Shown piece by piece: positions 44,355-55,700 of a stretch of 64,000 bases of DNA. The position numbers and the translations under genes were made by a program. How positions within the stretch are numbered: position 1 is the first letter of the stretch; every line of letters begins with the position of its first letter. The notes beneath the pieces are model-generated. The model was not told where the DNA came from. It did no database searches and saw only the letters and a program-made list of their open reading frames with translations. This stretch comes from Echinarachnius parma (Eukaryota; Echinodermata; Echinoidea; Clypeasteroida; Echinarachniidae): NCBI GenBank assembly GCA_037951105.1, contig JBAMJV010008826.1, positions 57,501 to 121,500 on the forward strand. Reading direction: 5' to 3'.

Positions 44355-45449
44355 AGTGATTCAGGTAAAGTGTCAGATATTGCACAAAATGACATTTGAG
44401 ACTTCAATCCTATATCAATATCATTGTAAAATACAATTGAAAGATTTGTGAAAGTTTGAAAGAAAACAAACACTGTTTACCTAGTGAAAAAACGAATATT
44501 GAGTTCATATTTTATCACCGAATACTGATAGTCTTCCATACATTGTCATAGAAATAATTAGACGTTTGAGATATTTGCTCCCCTGTATGTTTACACACGT
44601 AGTACAGAATTCATGGAATTCACGCTCGCTGGGTTCAAAGTTCACTCTCCGGTATGTTCCCGCATGTTCCAATGGGCTGCAATGCGGACGCAATTAGCTG
44701 CGACTATTCAATACCGTTGGGCAACGGTATTGAAATAATGATTTTCAATGATAATTATCTTCATACCAAAGGGACATTTGAAAAAATCTAACTCTATTTT
44801 ATTCTTCTCTTACTATAAGCTAAACAACACAGCAGAAAAGAAACGAGGAAGCTCCAAGTATTTTTCGTGGATTTAGACACTTTAGAGGCATCACTTTAAA
44901 GTCATACCTGTAAAGTGTCCAAATCCACGAAAATTACTTGGAGCTTCCTCGTTTCTCTTCTACCGTGTTGTTTAGCTTATGGTAAGAGAAGAATAAAATA
45001 GGGTTTGATTTTTTCAAATGTCCCTTTAGTATGAAGATAATTATCATTGAAAATCATTATTTCTAAAGCGTTAATCAACGCAATTGAAAAAAAGGACAAT
45101 TGTCTTAGCTGAGAACGTCCGCATGCAGCACCCGTGAGAACATTCCGGAGATTGAATTTTGAGCCGAGCGAGTTCAAATTCCATGAATTATGTACTACGT
45201 GTGTAAAAATACACGGGTGCGAATATCTCAAACGGATCATTCATTACTGCGACAAAAGTATGGCAGACCATCAGTATTCGGTGATAAAATATGAACTCAA
45301 TATTCGTTTTTTTCACTAGGTAAACAGTGTTCGTTTTCTTTCAAACTTTCACAAATCTTTCAATTGTATTTTACAATGATATTGATATAGGATTGAAGTC
45401 TCAAATGTCATTTTGTGCAATATCTGACACTTTACAGGTATCACTTTAA
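44351..45449. mobile_element. Family E inverted dimer
   Basis: Two copies of about 550 bp, 44351-44899 and 44896-45449, face each other and share TTAA at 44896-44899. Outer ends read TTAAAGTGATTCAGGTAAAG and ACAGGTATCACTTTAA. Each copy holds two halves, one with TCACCGAATACTGAT and one with GGAGCTTCCTCGTTTC. Non-coding. Confidence 0.85.
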
Positions 45450-45976
45450 GCTTCTTGAGAGAAATAGTCAAAAGATAATAATATAGTGTATTAAACAAAT
45501 TGAGAGAAAACAGGCTATTCATAAACATAAATCATTTTAAAATCAACTCATTATATAAGCAGTATAATCTATAATAAACATACATTCATCCATAGTGTAT
45601 CATAATAAGGCATTATTACATTACACTTTATATTAGAGAGTGTCTCAAAAATATTATTATTAAAACAAATTACTATCCACATTTTAAATATTAATATTTA
45701 TATATTATGAGGCATTAAATGACTTACAGATGGTTGCAAGTAAACCTACAAGTAAACATACAAATAAACATAAACATAAACATACAGTTAAGGATATATT
45801 AATTCACAATTAAAGTAATAACACATTACCGTATTCAATCCATACTGAATGAATATCATTATCACTCAATACAATCAAGTAGTAAGTATGTCAATTTAAA
45901 ATTCACAACTTTATGACCAACTATAAGTATATTCAAATGTCTAATACGATTAACCAAATTAAATAAATAAAAAAAT
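45450..45976. other. AT-rich, ATAAACAT simple repeat
   Basis: Only AT-rich sequence with a short (AAACAT)n run near 45765-45785. No gene. Confidence 0.5.
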
Positions 45977-46964
45977 GGTATAGTGTTCCTTTCAATACGT
46001 GGCTTCGCACTTGTTGCGATTGCAAGATCACGTGACAAAATTCTAGTACGGCCAGTTCGCCAAACGACCTAGCAGCCGACGCTTTGTGTATAATGTCAAT
46101 GGACCCTTCACTTCCTGGCATTACACCCGAAACTAAATGAAGATATTTATTCATGAATATTAATTTCATGACACTTTCAGTGCTAATTATGCAAAGAGAA
46201 CAACATCTGTCTAACATTTCCAACAAATTCGATCATTTCTGTCACATTGTAATGCAACAAACTGAATTTTAATGAACATATTTCGAAACTCGAATGCCAC
46301 TTATAATCACACGGCTCGCGGCGCACTGCATTGCATGCAATCAAGCTGCATGCAGTTCTGTCTGCATTGTGCGTACATGTACCCGGGCCGCTCGGGAAAC
46401 TGCAACAAACACAGTCTCAAATCAGTAAGACTTGTCTTTGTATGGAAAAGCATTGAAATGTATATTAGATATTCCATACTAGGGGGAAATCATATAAAGT
46501 TTGTCAGAAATGAATACTTAGTAGCTAAATGTGGGTTTGATCGGGTTCTTGATTTCGTTCTGCAGTTATACGAAACACGAAACCAATGGGCCCAATTACA
46601 TACGTTTGCGTGCAATGTACGGCGCGGCAGGCATGCATGCAAGAAGAAAGGAGTGTCATTTTTGTCAATCAAACTCGAGTTGTATCCTTGAATTTTAAAC
46701 AAACGATCGTATTTCTTGAATAATCTGAAAATGTATGTTGTTCTCGATATATGTTAGGCAATGACAGTGTTATAGAGTTGATATTCATGAATAAATATCT
46801 TCATTTAGTTTCGGGTGTCATGCCAGGAAGTAAAGGGTCCATTAACATTATACACAAAGCGTCGGCTGCTAGGTCGTTTGGCGATCCGGCCGTACTAGAA
46901 TTTTGTCACGTGATCTTGCAATCGCAACAACTGCGAAGGCACGTATTATAAGGGCTATGTGTCC
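45977..46964. mobile_element. Long inverted-repeat element with mirrored frames in its arms
   Basis: Arms of about 205 bp (45977-46186 and 46755-46964) match in inverse orientation with several differences. Both arms keep the same frame open (46226-45933 on -, 46751-46951 on +): FMNKYLHLVSGVMPGS, then HKASAARSFG and LEFCHVILQSQQ. The unique centre holds a 139-codon + frame (46272-46691) with many cysteines and no known domain. The element could be a DNA transposon; no transposase motif was found. Confidence 0.65.
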
Positions 46965-47219
46965 ATGCAAATTAGTCTTATTTCATAATTTATTTATATA
47001 ATTATCAACCAAAATACATATCCAGGGATACAAACATAGTATCTAATGCGATATTTTATATGAAACTTATTATTATAATCAGTGTATGTTTATCAAATTA
47101 ATAATCATAATCAAACGACAATAAGGTTTGCTATAATTATACAAACTAAAATACCTCAATTTAATGACCTTGAGGAGGGGGTGGTTGATATAATAAGCCA
47201 ATGTTGATTATATGGCCGG

Positions 47220-49405
47220 CTATGGGGTAAAAAGCATTGGCTTGGTCCATGCAGGTTCAGATCTAGCATTATAGATCGCATATGAGGTGAGGATAGCGAT
47301 TTTTGAGATTGAACGAATGTGTTTTCTAATCTGGACAGACTGGCATGCGGTTCTCATAATTCTTGATATGTTACCTATGTTTTCTTAGACCCCGTTTACA
47401 GTGAAAAAAAGGCCGGGCCGAGACGCGTCTCGGCCCGGCCTTTTTTTCACTGTAAACGCTCAAAAGGCCAAATGCGGGCCAAAAGTGGCCGCGCATTTGG
47501 CCCCGCTCTGGAGGTAGTCTCGGCCCCGCTTTTTCTCACTGTAAACGCACGCAGGGCCAAATGCGGTACCAAATTGGGAAAACAATTCATTGCAAATAAC
47601 GCGCCTTTGTTCTGTGACCCCGGCGTGCCTCCAAAATAATGGTTTGTTTACATGCAGAGCGTCACTACGACAATATATTGAAAGGGCGGCCGGGCCGCGA
47701 GGGCCGAGACCGCCACTGTAAACGCACCAAAATTGGGGGGCCGAGTACCGCAATTTAACCCTAAAAGGGCCGGCTATTTGAGGTCTTCAGCAGGCCGGGG
47801 AGGGGGGGGGCCATTATGGCCCCCCCCCCCCCCCCCCCCCCAAGATCTCGGCCGCAGAGCGGCCGATCGCCGTGAAAATGGGCACGCATGATAAGTGAAG
47901 TGTATAGAATACAATGGTAATTTTTTTAAAATTTGAAAAATTCATTAATTTGCTATTTATGGTAATTTATGCAAATAAGTCATGAAATTCATATTTTTAC
48001 CCATAAATCATATATTATTCATAATTAAACTCTGGTTTTCACTACATATATTCTTTAGAGCATGTGGAATAATAATACGACAAAAAAATTAGGAAGAGCC
48101 AGGTTCTTCCTTATGTTTTCTATTGTTTTGATAATTTCTTATGTATTTCTTTGTTTTTTTTACTTATGTATTTTATTGTTTTTGTTGTTTATTTTATTTC
48201 TAACTATAATTTAAGTATTTTGAACCCCCAAAACAACATATAAATGTAAACAACACTGAATAACCAATGATAAACCTCATTTTACGAAAATTTATATTTC
48301 CATATGTTTTGTACACAAATCACGAAATTGAGCGATTTTTGGGCTGACATGCATAGACAAAAGGTCACGTGACTTTGTAACGGTATGTCCGATTTTCAAA
48401 ATTTTTGTTTTAAAATGTGCGCAAGGCCCGAAAGAAAAATGTCACGGAGCAGCGGCGCGTCATCTTACAGCGTTTTGGAGCAATACAAAAAATCGCGGAG
48501 GGGGGGCCATTATGGCCCCCCCCCCCCCCGGCCCTATTAGGGTTAAGCAGGGCCGAGACGCGTCTCGGCCCGGCCCTGCACTGTAAACGGGGTCTAAATC
48601 CCCTTGAGCCCACTTCAAAACATACAAGTTCACAGATATACCCCCGGTCTCTAATATCTGCTACAAGCTGGGCATACTTTTCAACTTTTCTGTTTCTAGC
48701 GCCCATCATGTTTGGTTCAAAGGAAACCGTTAATTCCCCCAATAAAATTCAATTCAATTCAATTCATACCTTCCTAACGGATCGATCAATAATAACAATG
48801 TCAGGTCTTTCTACAGTAAGGACTATATCACACGGTATTGTACCACCGTTGATCGTATGACCCGGTATGTCTACAAAAAGTTCAATATCGTCTCGTAGGG
48901 CTGGTTCTACGAAATGCAAAATATAGTTCACAATACTGTCATGCCTATAGTTGTATCTTTCTTGTTCTAGAGCCTTTCTGCACATGTTCAGCACATGACA
49001 TAGAGTTTCATGATTTCCACAAAGTTTACATTTTGTGTTCATTCTTTTACCCCATCTTTTTAGATTATCTGCGGTTGGGAGTGTATTGATTCCCACTCTT
49101 ACAATGAAACTGAGAACACCCTTTGGTAGGTCATATATAAGAGACCTCCAAGTAAGATCGCTTTGTTCTAATTCTACGAGTTTCAGAAAGTCTCCTTGAA
49201 AGACAAGGGGCTCGATCGTTTGTTTCCAATGTGCTTTGTGCTCGTCTTCAAGTTTTCTTTTGATGTATTTCTTTGTTTTGTCCCATGTATCGTCAGGTAG
49301 ATCTTCGTAGTAGATGTAATTGAGTGATACTTTGAATACTGATTTGTTATCATGTATGTCTTGTATTGCTTGGCAAAATAGACTGAACTGAACTAAATAA
49401 TACAA
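47220..49405 (-). pseudogene. R2-like LINE C-terminal region, interrupted
   Basis: On the - strand 49405-48764 codes the end of an RT/thumb region (DLPKGVLSFIVRVGINTLPT), a zinc knuckle CKLCGNHETLCHVLNMC (C-x2-C-x7-H-x4-C) and the start of a restriction-enzyme-like endonuclease (RHDSIV, then IPCDIVLTVERPDIVIID). After a small GAATT-repeat disruption (48730-48760) the frame goes on as RKVEKYAQLVADIRDRGY and FEVGSRGF. It is then cut at 48595 by an inserted element and resumes beyond it at 47387 with ENIGNISRIMRTACQS to KPMLFTP and a stop at 47220-47222. This architecture is that of R2/NeSL-type LINEs. Truncated at the 5' end. Confidence 0.8.
47388..48594. mobile_element. 1.2-kb inverted-repeat element inserted in the R2-like LINE
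   Basis: Ends GACCCCGTTTACAGTG and CACTGTAAACGGGGTC with TA on both sides. Both ends carry palindromic GGGCCGAGACGCGTCTCGGC cores; the left one is part of a 64-bp perfect palindrome (47394-47457). Internally there are scattered GGCCGAGAC and GTAAACGC words, two long C-runs (47818-47842, 48517-48529) and no transposase frame. Confidence 0.82.
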
Positions 49406-49429
49406 TTTGGTGGTAATTACACGAGATGC

Positions 49430-49622
49430 ACATTTTGTTTATTGTTGTAACCAATCTGTTTTAAAAAGCTCCCTCTTGTGTTTTACGGCTCTTTTTAAAT
49501 GAAAACATGCTTGCAACTTAGTCGTTTGTAATTTTGTTTACCTGTCGAGCATGGTGGACTGTTATGGTGCAGGTTTTGATTACAACAATTCAGTTTGACC
49601 CAAACTTTACTATCCCTTTAAG
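49430..49622 (+). repeat. Family M, right third only
   Basis: From GAGATGCACATTTTG through CGGCTCTTTTTAAATG to TTTACTATCCCTTTAA; the remainder is missing at the border with the R2-like LINE. Confidence 0.8.
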
Positions 49623-49698
49623 GGCTCACTGCACAATAGGGTAACTTATTCTTCGTCACTGAATGTATATGTGTCATTGCTTACCTTCATACATTCTG

Positions 49699-49707
49699 TA
49701 TATTTAT
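49699..49707 (+). promoter_or_regulatory. Candidate TATA box of the NLR gene
   Basis: TATATTTAT lies 65 bp before the ATG at 49764, leaving room for a short leader that starts near 49730. The start codon context GCAAAATGG is favourable (A at -3, G at +4). Confidence 0.45.
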
Positions 49708-49763
49708 TAAGGGCTCCTCATCAACAAGCATCAATTCACACAAGACGGAGGGGATCGAGCAAA

Positions 49764-49792
49764 ATGGCTCAAAATCAAGCAACATCCTGCGT
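49764..49792 (+). other. NLR exon 1 (start codon exon)
   Basis: ATGGCTCAAAATCAAGCAAC begins a nine-codon exon ending TGCGT|GTAAGTAT, a near-ideal donor, leaving two bases. The death-domain exon needs exactly two preceding bases, giving MAQNQATSCV then PTPCTD. Short first exons are common in this family, but without cDNA this is inference. Confidence 0.6.
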
Positions 49793-52700
49793 GTAAGTAT
49801 AATCGCCATCTTTGAATTACTTTAGTTTTGAATCTCCCAATAATAGAAGTCTTTAATGTCCTTAGCGAATTTGTCACAGACATATATTTAATGTTTCACC
49901 TTTACTCTATACATGTAATTATGTTCTCTAACCTAACCTCAAAATATCCAATGTCTTTCTTCAAACTAAACTTTAAAAGGAGTATCAGCGATTTACAAAT
50001 CATCTGAAAAGGTTCTCAGTAGATAGTTTAGGGTAAATATGACACTCACGAGACATTTTAGATCAAGCAACGATGTAATTTGGGTTTTAGGAGTGAAACA
50101 AAATTGGAGAAATCGTCTTTTCACTGCATAATTATCGGGCGCTAAAACGTGTCAATAGTTGATCAATCATGATAATACAACCATATTGGTATTATTCATT
50201 TGAAATCGTTGTACATGTATAACATACATATGCCACGAAAAAAGTTCCAAAAACACATTTTCAAATAATGAATACATTGTACGCTTTACGAATATTGATT
50301 ACTGGTTGTATTCACCGTCATCACCATCGTACATAGCAAACGTATCGCAATATTCAGTGCATGCATACAAACGCTGGATAACGACCGTCGTGGATGCATT
50401 TTCAAATGTTGCTTTGTCTATCATGTCTATAGGAATTAATGAAGTAGGTAATGTACATGTCACATGTTATGATCAAAGCTCTTCGTCGTCTTCTGCACAT
50501 TCAGTCTCGATATTTGTGACTTGTCTATCATTTCTATGGGAACTCAAGTACGTGATGAACATATGAACCTAAAACAGATCATCTCTATAGCTGCAGCTCA
50601 CTGGGATGATTACCATGATTTAACATCAATTACCGTGATATAACATGATTTACCAAGGAAACAATAATAATTGTCAGATTAATTTACATTCAGGAGGCAT
50701 TTGTTATTCTTAAAGGGGACCGCCGGGCATTATAAAACCAATGCTTAGTAGTTTTGGTACTATAATTGAATATCAATCATACTCTGATGGGGTCTGATAT
50801 GTTTCTGTAAATTGAGAACAATGCAATTAATTACTGAGACTTACGGAACCACGGCTATCTAGTGGTTCGCGCGCGCAACTTTGTTTGCACGACCGCTCAA
50901 TCAATACGCGTACGTTATATGGCAGTATGTGCGATTTATCGCATAGCCCATGCGATAGTTTGTATCGTTTCGGGCATGCAGACAATACGCCCGTGTGCGC
51001 TCGCATGTACACATTATTTTCAATTCAATACAATTCCCCCTGGGGAATTGTCTTTTTTATTCCACAAATCATTAAAACAAAATACAAGAAAAGCATGAAG
51101 TATATACAGAAAAACATAAGTAAACAAAAAACAACCATAACAAAGAGACAGGAGAATGGAAAAAATTAATGAATGTGGAGGGATCAGATGAAGTTTTGAT
51201 AAAAACTTATGGGTATGATCCCTAGATAAAATATGGATTTAAAATTACAATAGATTTCAATAAAGTTAAAGTTACATTGTCATACATAAAATAACACCAA
51301 GACATAACGCAAATATAAGATACATAGAAATTTGAATTATACTTTTATAACATAATTATATAAGAATATGAAAGAATATGAAAATTGTCAAGATTAAAAC
51401 TTACATAATAAAAAAGATTTAAATTTATTTTTAAAAGATTTCAATGATACACTCTCCTTTATTTCTTCTGGCAAGCCATTCCATAAAAGTGGACCCTTGT
51501 ACGTAATAATAGAATGAGAAAATTGTGTGCGTCCATAAGAAACACGAAGGTCTGATTTAGATCTTGTATCGTAATTATGTACATCAGAGTTTTGAATAAA
51601 TAACGAATCAAATAAATCAGGTAATAATTTTTTGTGAAATAAATACATAAAAATACCGAGATTATATTCATAAAGTTGAGAAATGGGTAAAACCTTTAAT
51701 TTTATAAAAAGGGGTTTAGAGTGAGATAAATAAGAAGAGTTTGTTATTATTCTAACAGCTCTTTTCTGTAGTTTAAACAATCGATCTAAAAGATAATTAT
51801 TATTATTATATCCTACATGAATGAAATCCTGCTCAGTGATTGGTCTACATAGCGTCATGTGACCAAACATAGTAAAGCCCATGGAGAAAAATGTGCTATG
51901 CGTGACGTCATTCATGGAATAGTAAATGCTATTCCATGAATGACGTCATAGACGCCGGGTGATCATATTGAGCCCATAGAGATGCGTGTTATAAAACTTC
52001 CCTGCGAGCAGAGGTCTTGTTTTGTTGTGCGAAAGATGCTCGACGAGATTTCTCAAAGAGTTATTTAAAAAGAAATACAGCATATTTTCACCCGTGAATA
52101 TCAATAAGTTCCAAAGAATATTCTAGAGATGCATTTCATGTATAACGTAGCGGTATTCGAATTTAAAAACTACGACAATGGTGCACATTGTGCATTGTTG
52201 TCCTTCTGTGGTCGTGACACTAATTCGTCATTAAACAATCGGCCGCGGTGTGCACTGCACTAGCTGTATGTGTAATGTATTTTCTCCATACAATCACACG
52301 TGTGTCGTATGTAGGTTAATTATTCACTTTGATGCGCGCGTTTTGCATTTGGGTGCGCATTAGTTGTTAAGGCGCGTAACCATGAATGGAAAGATAGCGC
52401 AATACGCGCTCTGCGCTAGGACTATTGCGCAAAGGGGGTCAGTGTCACAAACAGAACATAGTCAGTGCAGTGATGGTTCCATGATCAATGTTTTGTTTTT
52501 CTTCATATTTTTCTTTAATTTAATTGAAATCATTTATATTTGCGATGATAGATAGATAGATAGATAAATGGTATTTATTGCTCCATGAATGGCAGTTTCA
52601 CAACTGAATTGCACATGAGTTACAAAAGTTTGTCATATATACATTGTAAAAATCAAAGAACATTTAAAATCGTGTCTTATTAATATTGCATAAATACCAT

Positions 52701-55700
52701 AACCAGTTAAAAAACAGTTAATGAACATAATTCTTGAAAGAAATGATTAAGTCCAATTATGTACTACTATATAAACTGAACAAATTCAAAGAATAAAATA
52801 GTAATTAAATATAGTTTAACACATATTGGTACAATAAACATAATCATTAAACGAATGAACGCAAATCAGAACATTACGATTACAAAATATTACAATGAAT
52901 ATAAACACGAGCAAATCAGCTTTTGTTATACAGGCGAATCAAATTTGGTATAGGACTATTTTGCATTCGATTTGTTTTACATTTAAAATCCGGAATTTTC
53001 TTTGAGTTTCTAAGTGTTCTAGTACATTGTTTTTGTGGGAGAAATTGTTGAAATTGGTCGGTGAGTGATAATGTTTTTTTAAAGAAAGTAACACATAAAT
53101 CTTGACGCCTTTTATCTAGTGTTTGAAGTTGGGATTGTTCAAGTGCATTTGTATAATCATTATAATCCCTACGAAACATTATCCGCAACGCTCTCTTTTG
53201 AATTCTCTCTAATCTCTCTTTTTGACTTTGTGTGAGTCCTCCACTCCAAACAGGACTGGCATATTCAAGTAGAGGGCGAATATAACCAACAAAAAGAGTG
53301 ATAAGGTCTTCCTGTGGAAGACCATATTTAACCAAAGAACGGAGCATATATAATTTTGCACTTGCCCTTTTTTCAATGTCTTTTATGTGAGCATCCCACT
53401 TTAAATCATTTTGTATAGTAATTCCTAATAATTTAACTTCACTCACTGTTGCCAATAAACAATTCTCTAAAATTATACTCGTCCTATTAACTGGTGATTA
53501 TGATTATGCGAAGGATATAAAACAAATATATCATGCACTATTTCGAGCCACTAGTGAAATTATGGATTCCTCGGTGACAGGAAAAGCACTATGTTCTTCG
53601 GGTCTACGACCCCCAGAACATAATGCTTTTCCTGTCACCTCGGAATCCATAATTTCAACTAGAGGCTCTCAGTGCATGGTATATTTGTTTACTATACAAC
53701 GGCAGTGTTGTGCTGCGATATATCGTAGGCGCTTCCGATAACAGGATCGTTAAGTGATATCGTTATCGGAACGGCGCTGACAGAGTGCCTGACAGGTGAT
53801 ATTAAAAACGATTCCCTGGCGATGTACAAATACTTTCAGTATCACAGACTTGTTTTGTATGTTCATTTGGGATATGTCTTTGATGTCAGAGAGCTAAATC
53901 TCTGCCTGGCGGTACCCTTTAAACATGTTAAACTAGTTATTATCATGTAAATCAGTATAAAGTTCGTAATGGATGTCGCATCAGTTACCCAAATCATGCA
54001 TTTTAACATCTTATTTTAAGATTTGTCTTTGTTTCTCTTTATGTCTACCAGTTAGTGGAGATGGGGTGGAAAACCCTTAATGTATCTTCTTTTGTTAAAG
54101 AATTTGTGTAAAGAAGGCAAATCCTCTCTTTATTGATGTGATAGGGCAAAGGGGCTAGCCCCTCAGATCACCACACCCAATATCCATTCCAAAAGCATTG
54201 TTAAATCATTGTTGTGAATGTTTTGCGACGTTAATATCAGTATTCCACATGTGATTTGTATGGTATTATTCATGATGAATCAAAACATTTGTTTTACCAC
54301 ATACATGTGTAATGTTCACCGCGAAAAGTTGCACGCATGATAAGTTAAGTGTATATTAAAGTATAATACTATTTCTTTTTCAGAAATCACTCATTTGCAT
54401 ATTAATGGCACATTAATGCATATTCACGCGAACGAGGTAATATATAAATCACTTTTTTCCCATACATTAAAGTGTTGATAATCAAACATTGGTTATAACT
54501 ACTAAATTCTTGAGACGATTTGGAATATTGAGTCAACAAACAAATTACTACCTTCCGCTATCTTCTGATCCAACAGAATTCTTGCCATACCTTTGTTATT
54601 ATTACAAAAAGTGCATGAGTTAAATTCAACACCAAGTACATCCCATAGAAATATGTAAACTGCAGCATTTCAAATATTACGTCCTTTCCTCCCTCATGTT
54701 TTATTCATTATATCACCGCAGACCCAAAACATCTACAGACACCCTATCTGAAGGGACCATAGTGGCATCAGAAGTCCCTCATGACAAGCTTCATGTTCTA
54801 GGCGTTGCGCTCGGGAAGTCCTGGAACGAGGTTAACAATGCGACAATTTACCAGAATGCCACCCAGTACATCCCCATGTGTATATAATGTACTGCAGCAT
54901 TAACAATATCGTGTCTCTTCCCTCTCTGGTGTTGTATCACCATAGACCCACTCCATGTACTGACATCCTATCCGATGAGACCATCATGAACCTAGCCAGA
55001 CACGTCCCTCCTGATCAGCTTCATAGAATAGGCGTCGCGCTTGGGTTCACTTACACGGAGGTCGAATGCATATGGGTTGAGCGCCTGAAGAACACAATAA
55101 TGGCTGCGACGGATATTCTCATGGCGTGGAAGACGAAGCATGGCGCTGGACACGAGCAGGCGGAAAAACTCAAGGCCATCTTGGACTCGGCTGGACTCCG
55201 AGGTAATGAAAGAATTGGAGTAGAATTTAAAAAAACACACACTTTATTAGACATAATCAACTTTCTTTTTTTAATCAAAGTCGGGACAGAGACGGCTGAA
55301 ATATTCGATTGGAATACAATCTTGGGATTGCATTTATATATTTTAAAAATCAGAACAATCACGAACAGTTCACACATAACGCACAGGCTTGAGTGGATCG
55401 GTAAGTATTGGATGCACGAGTTTAACTTTGGAATGGTTTAAACCCACGAGCGTAGCGAGTCGGCTTTACACCATTTTCAAAGTTAAAAGAGTGCAGACAA
55501 TTCTTACCGATCCACGAAATATGCCTGTGCAGCATTTGTTTTATAAAGTGGGCGCAAACAATGCGAAAATCAAACTTAAGTGAGCCATGCATAAGTAAAA
55601 TACATCAGTAAAAACTTTTACGCGCTAATTGACAAATCAGAATGCAGGGATTCTTCTACCCATTTTTATAAAAGCTGCTGATACACCGACGCCGTTGCCA

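Noticed and set aside
46272-46691. Cysteine-rich 139-codon frame as a secreted peptide
   Set aside because: No signal peptide, no known cysteine pattern, and it lies in the middle of an inverted-repeat element; left as unknown.
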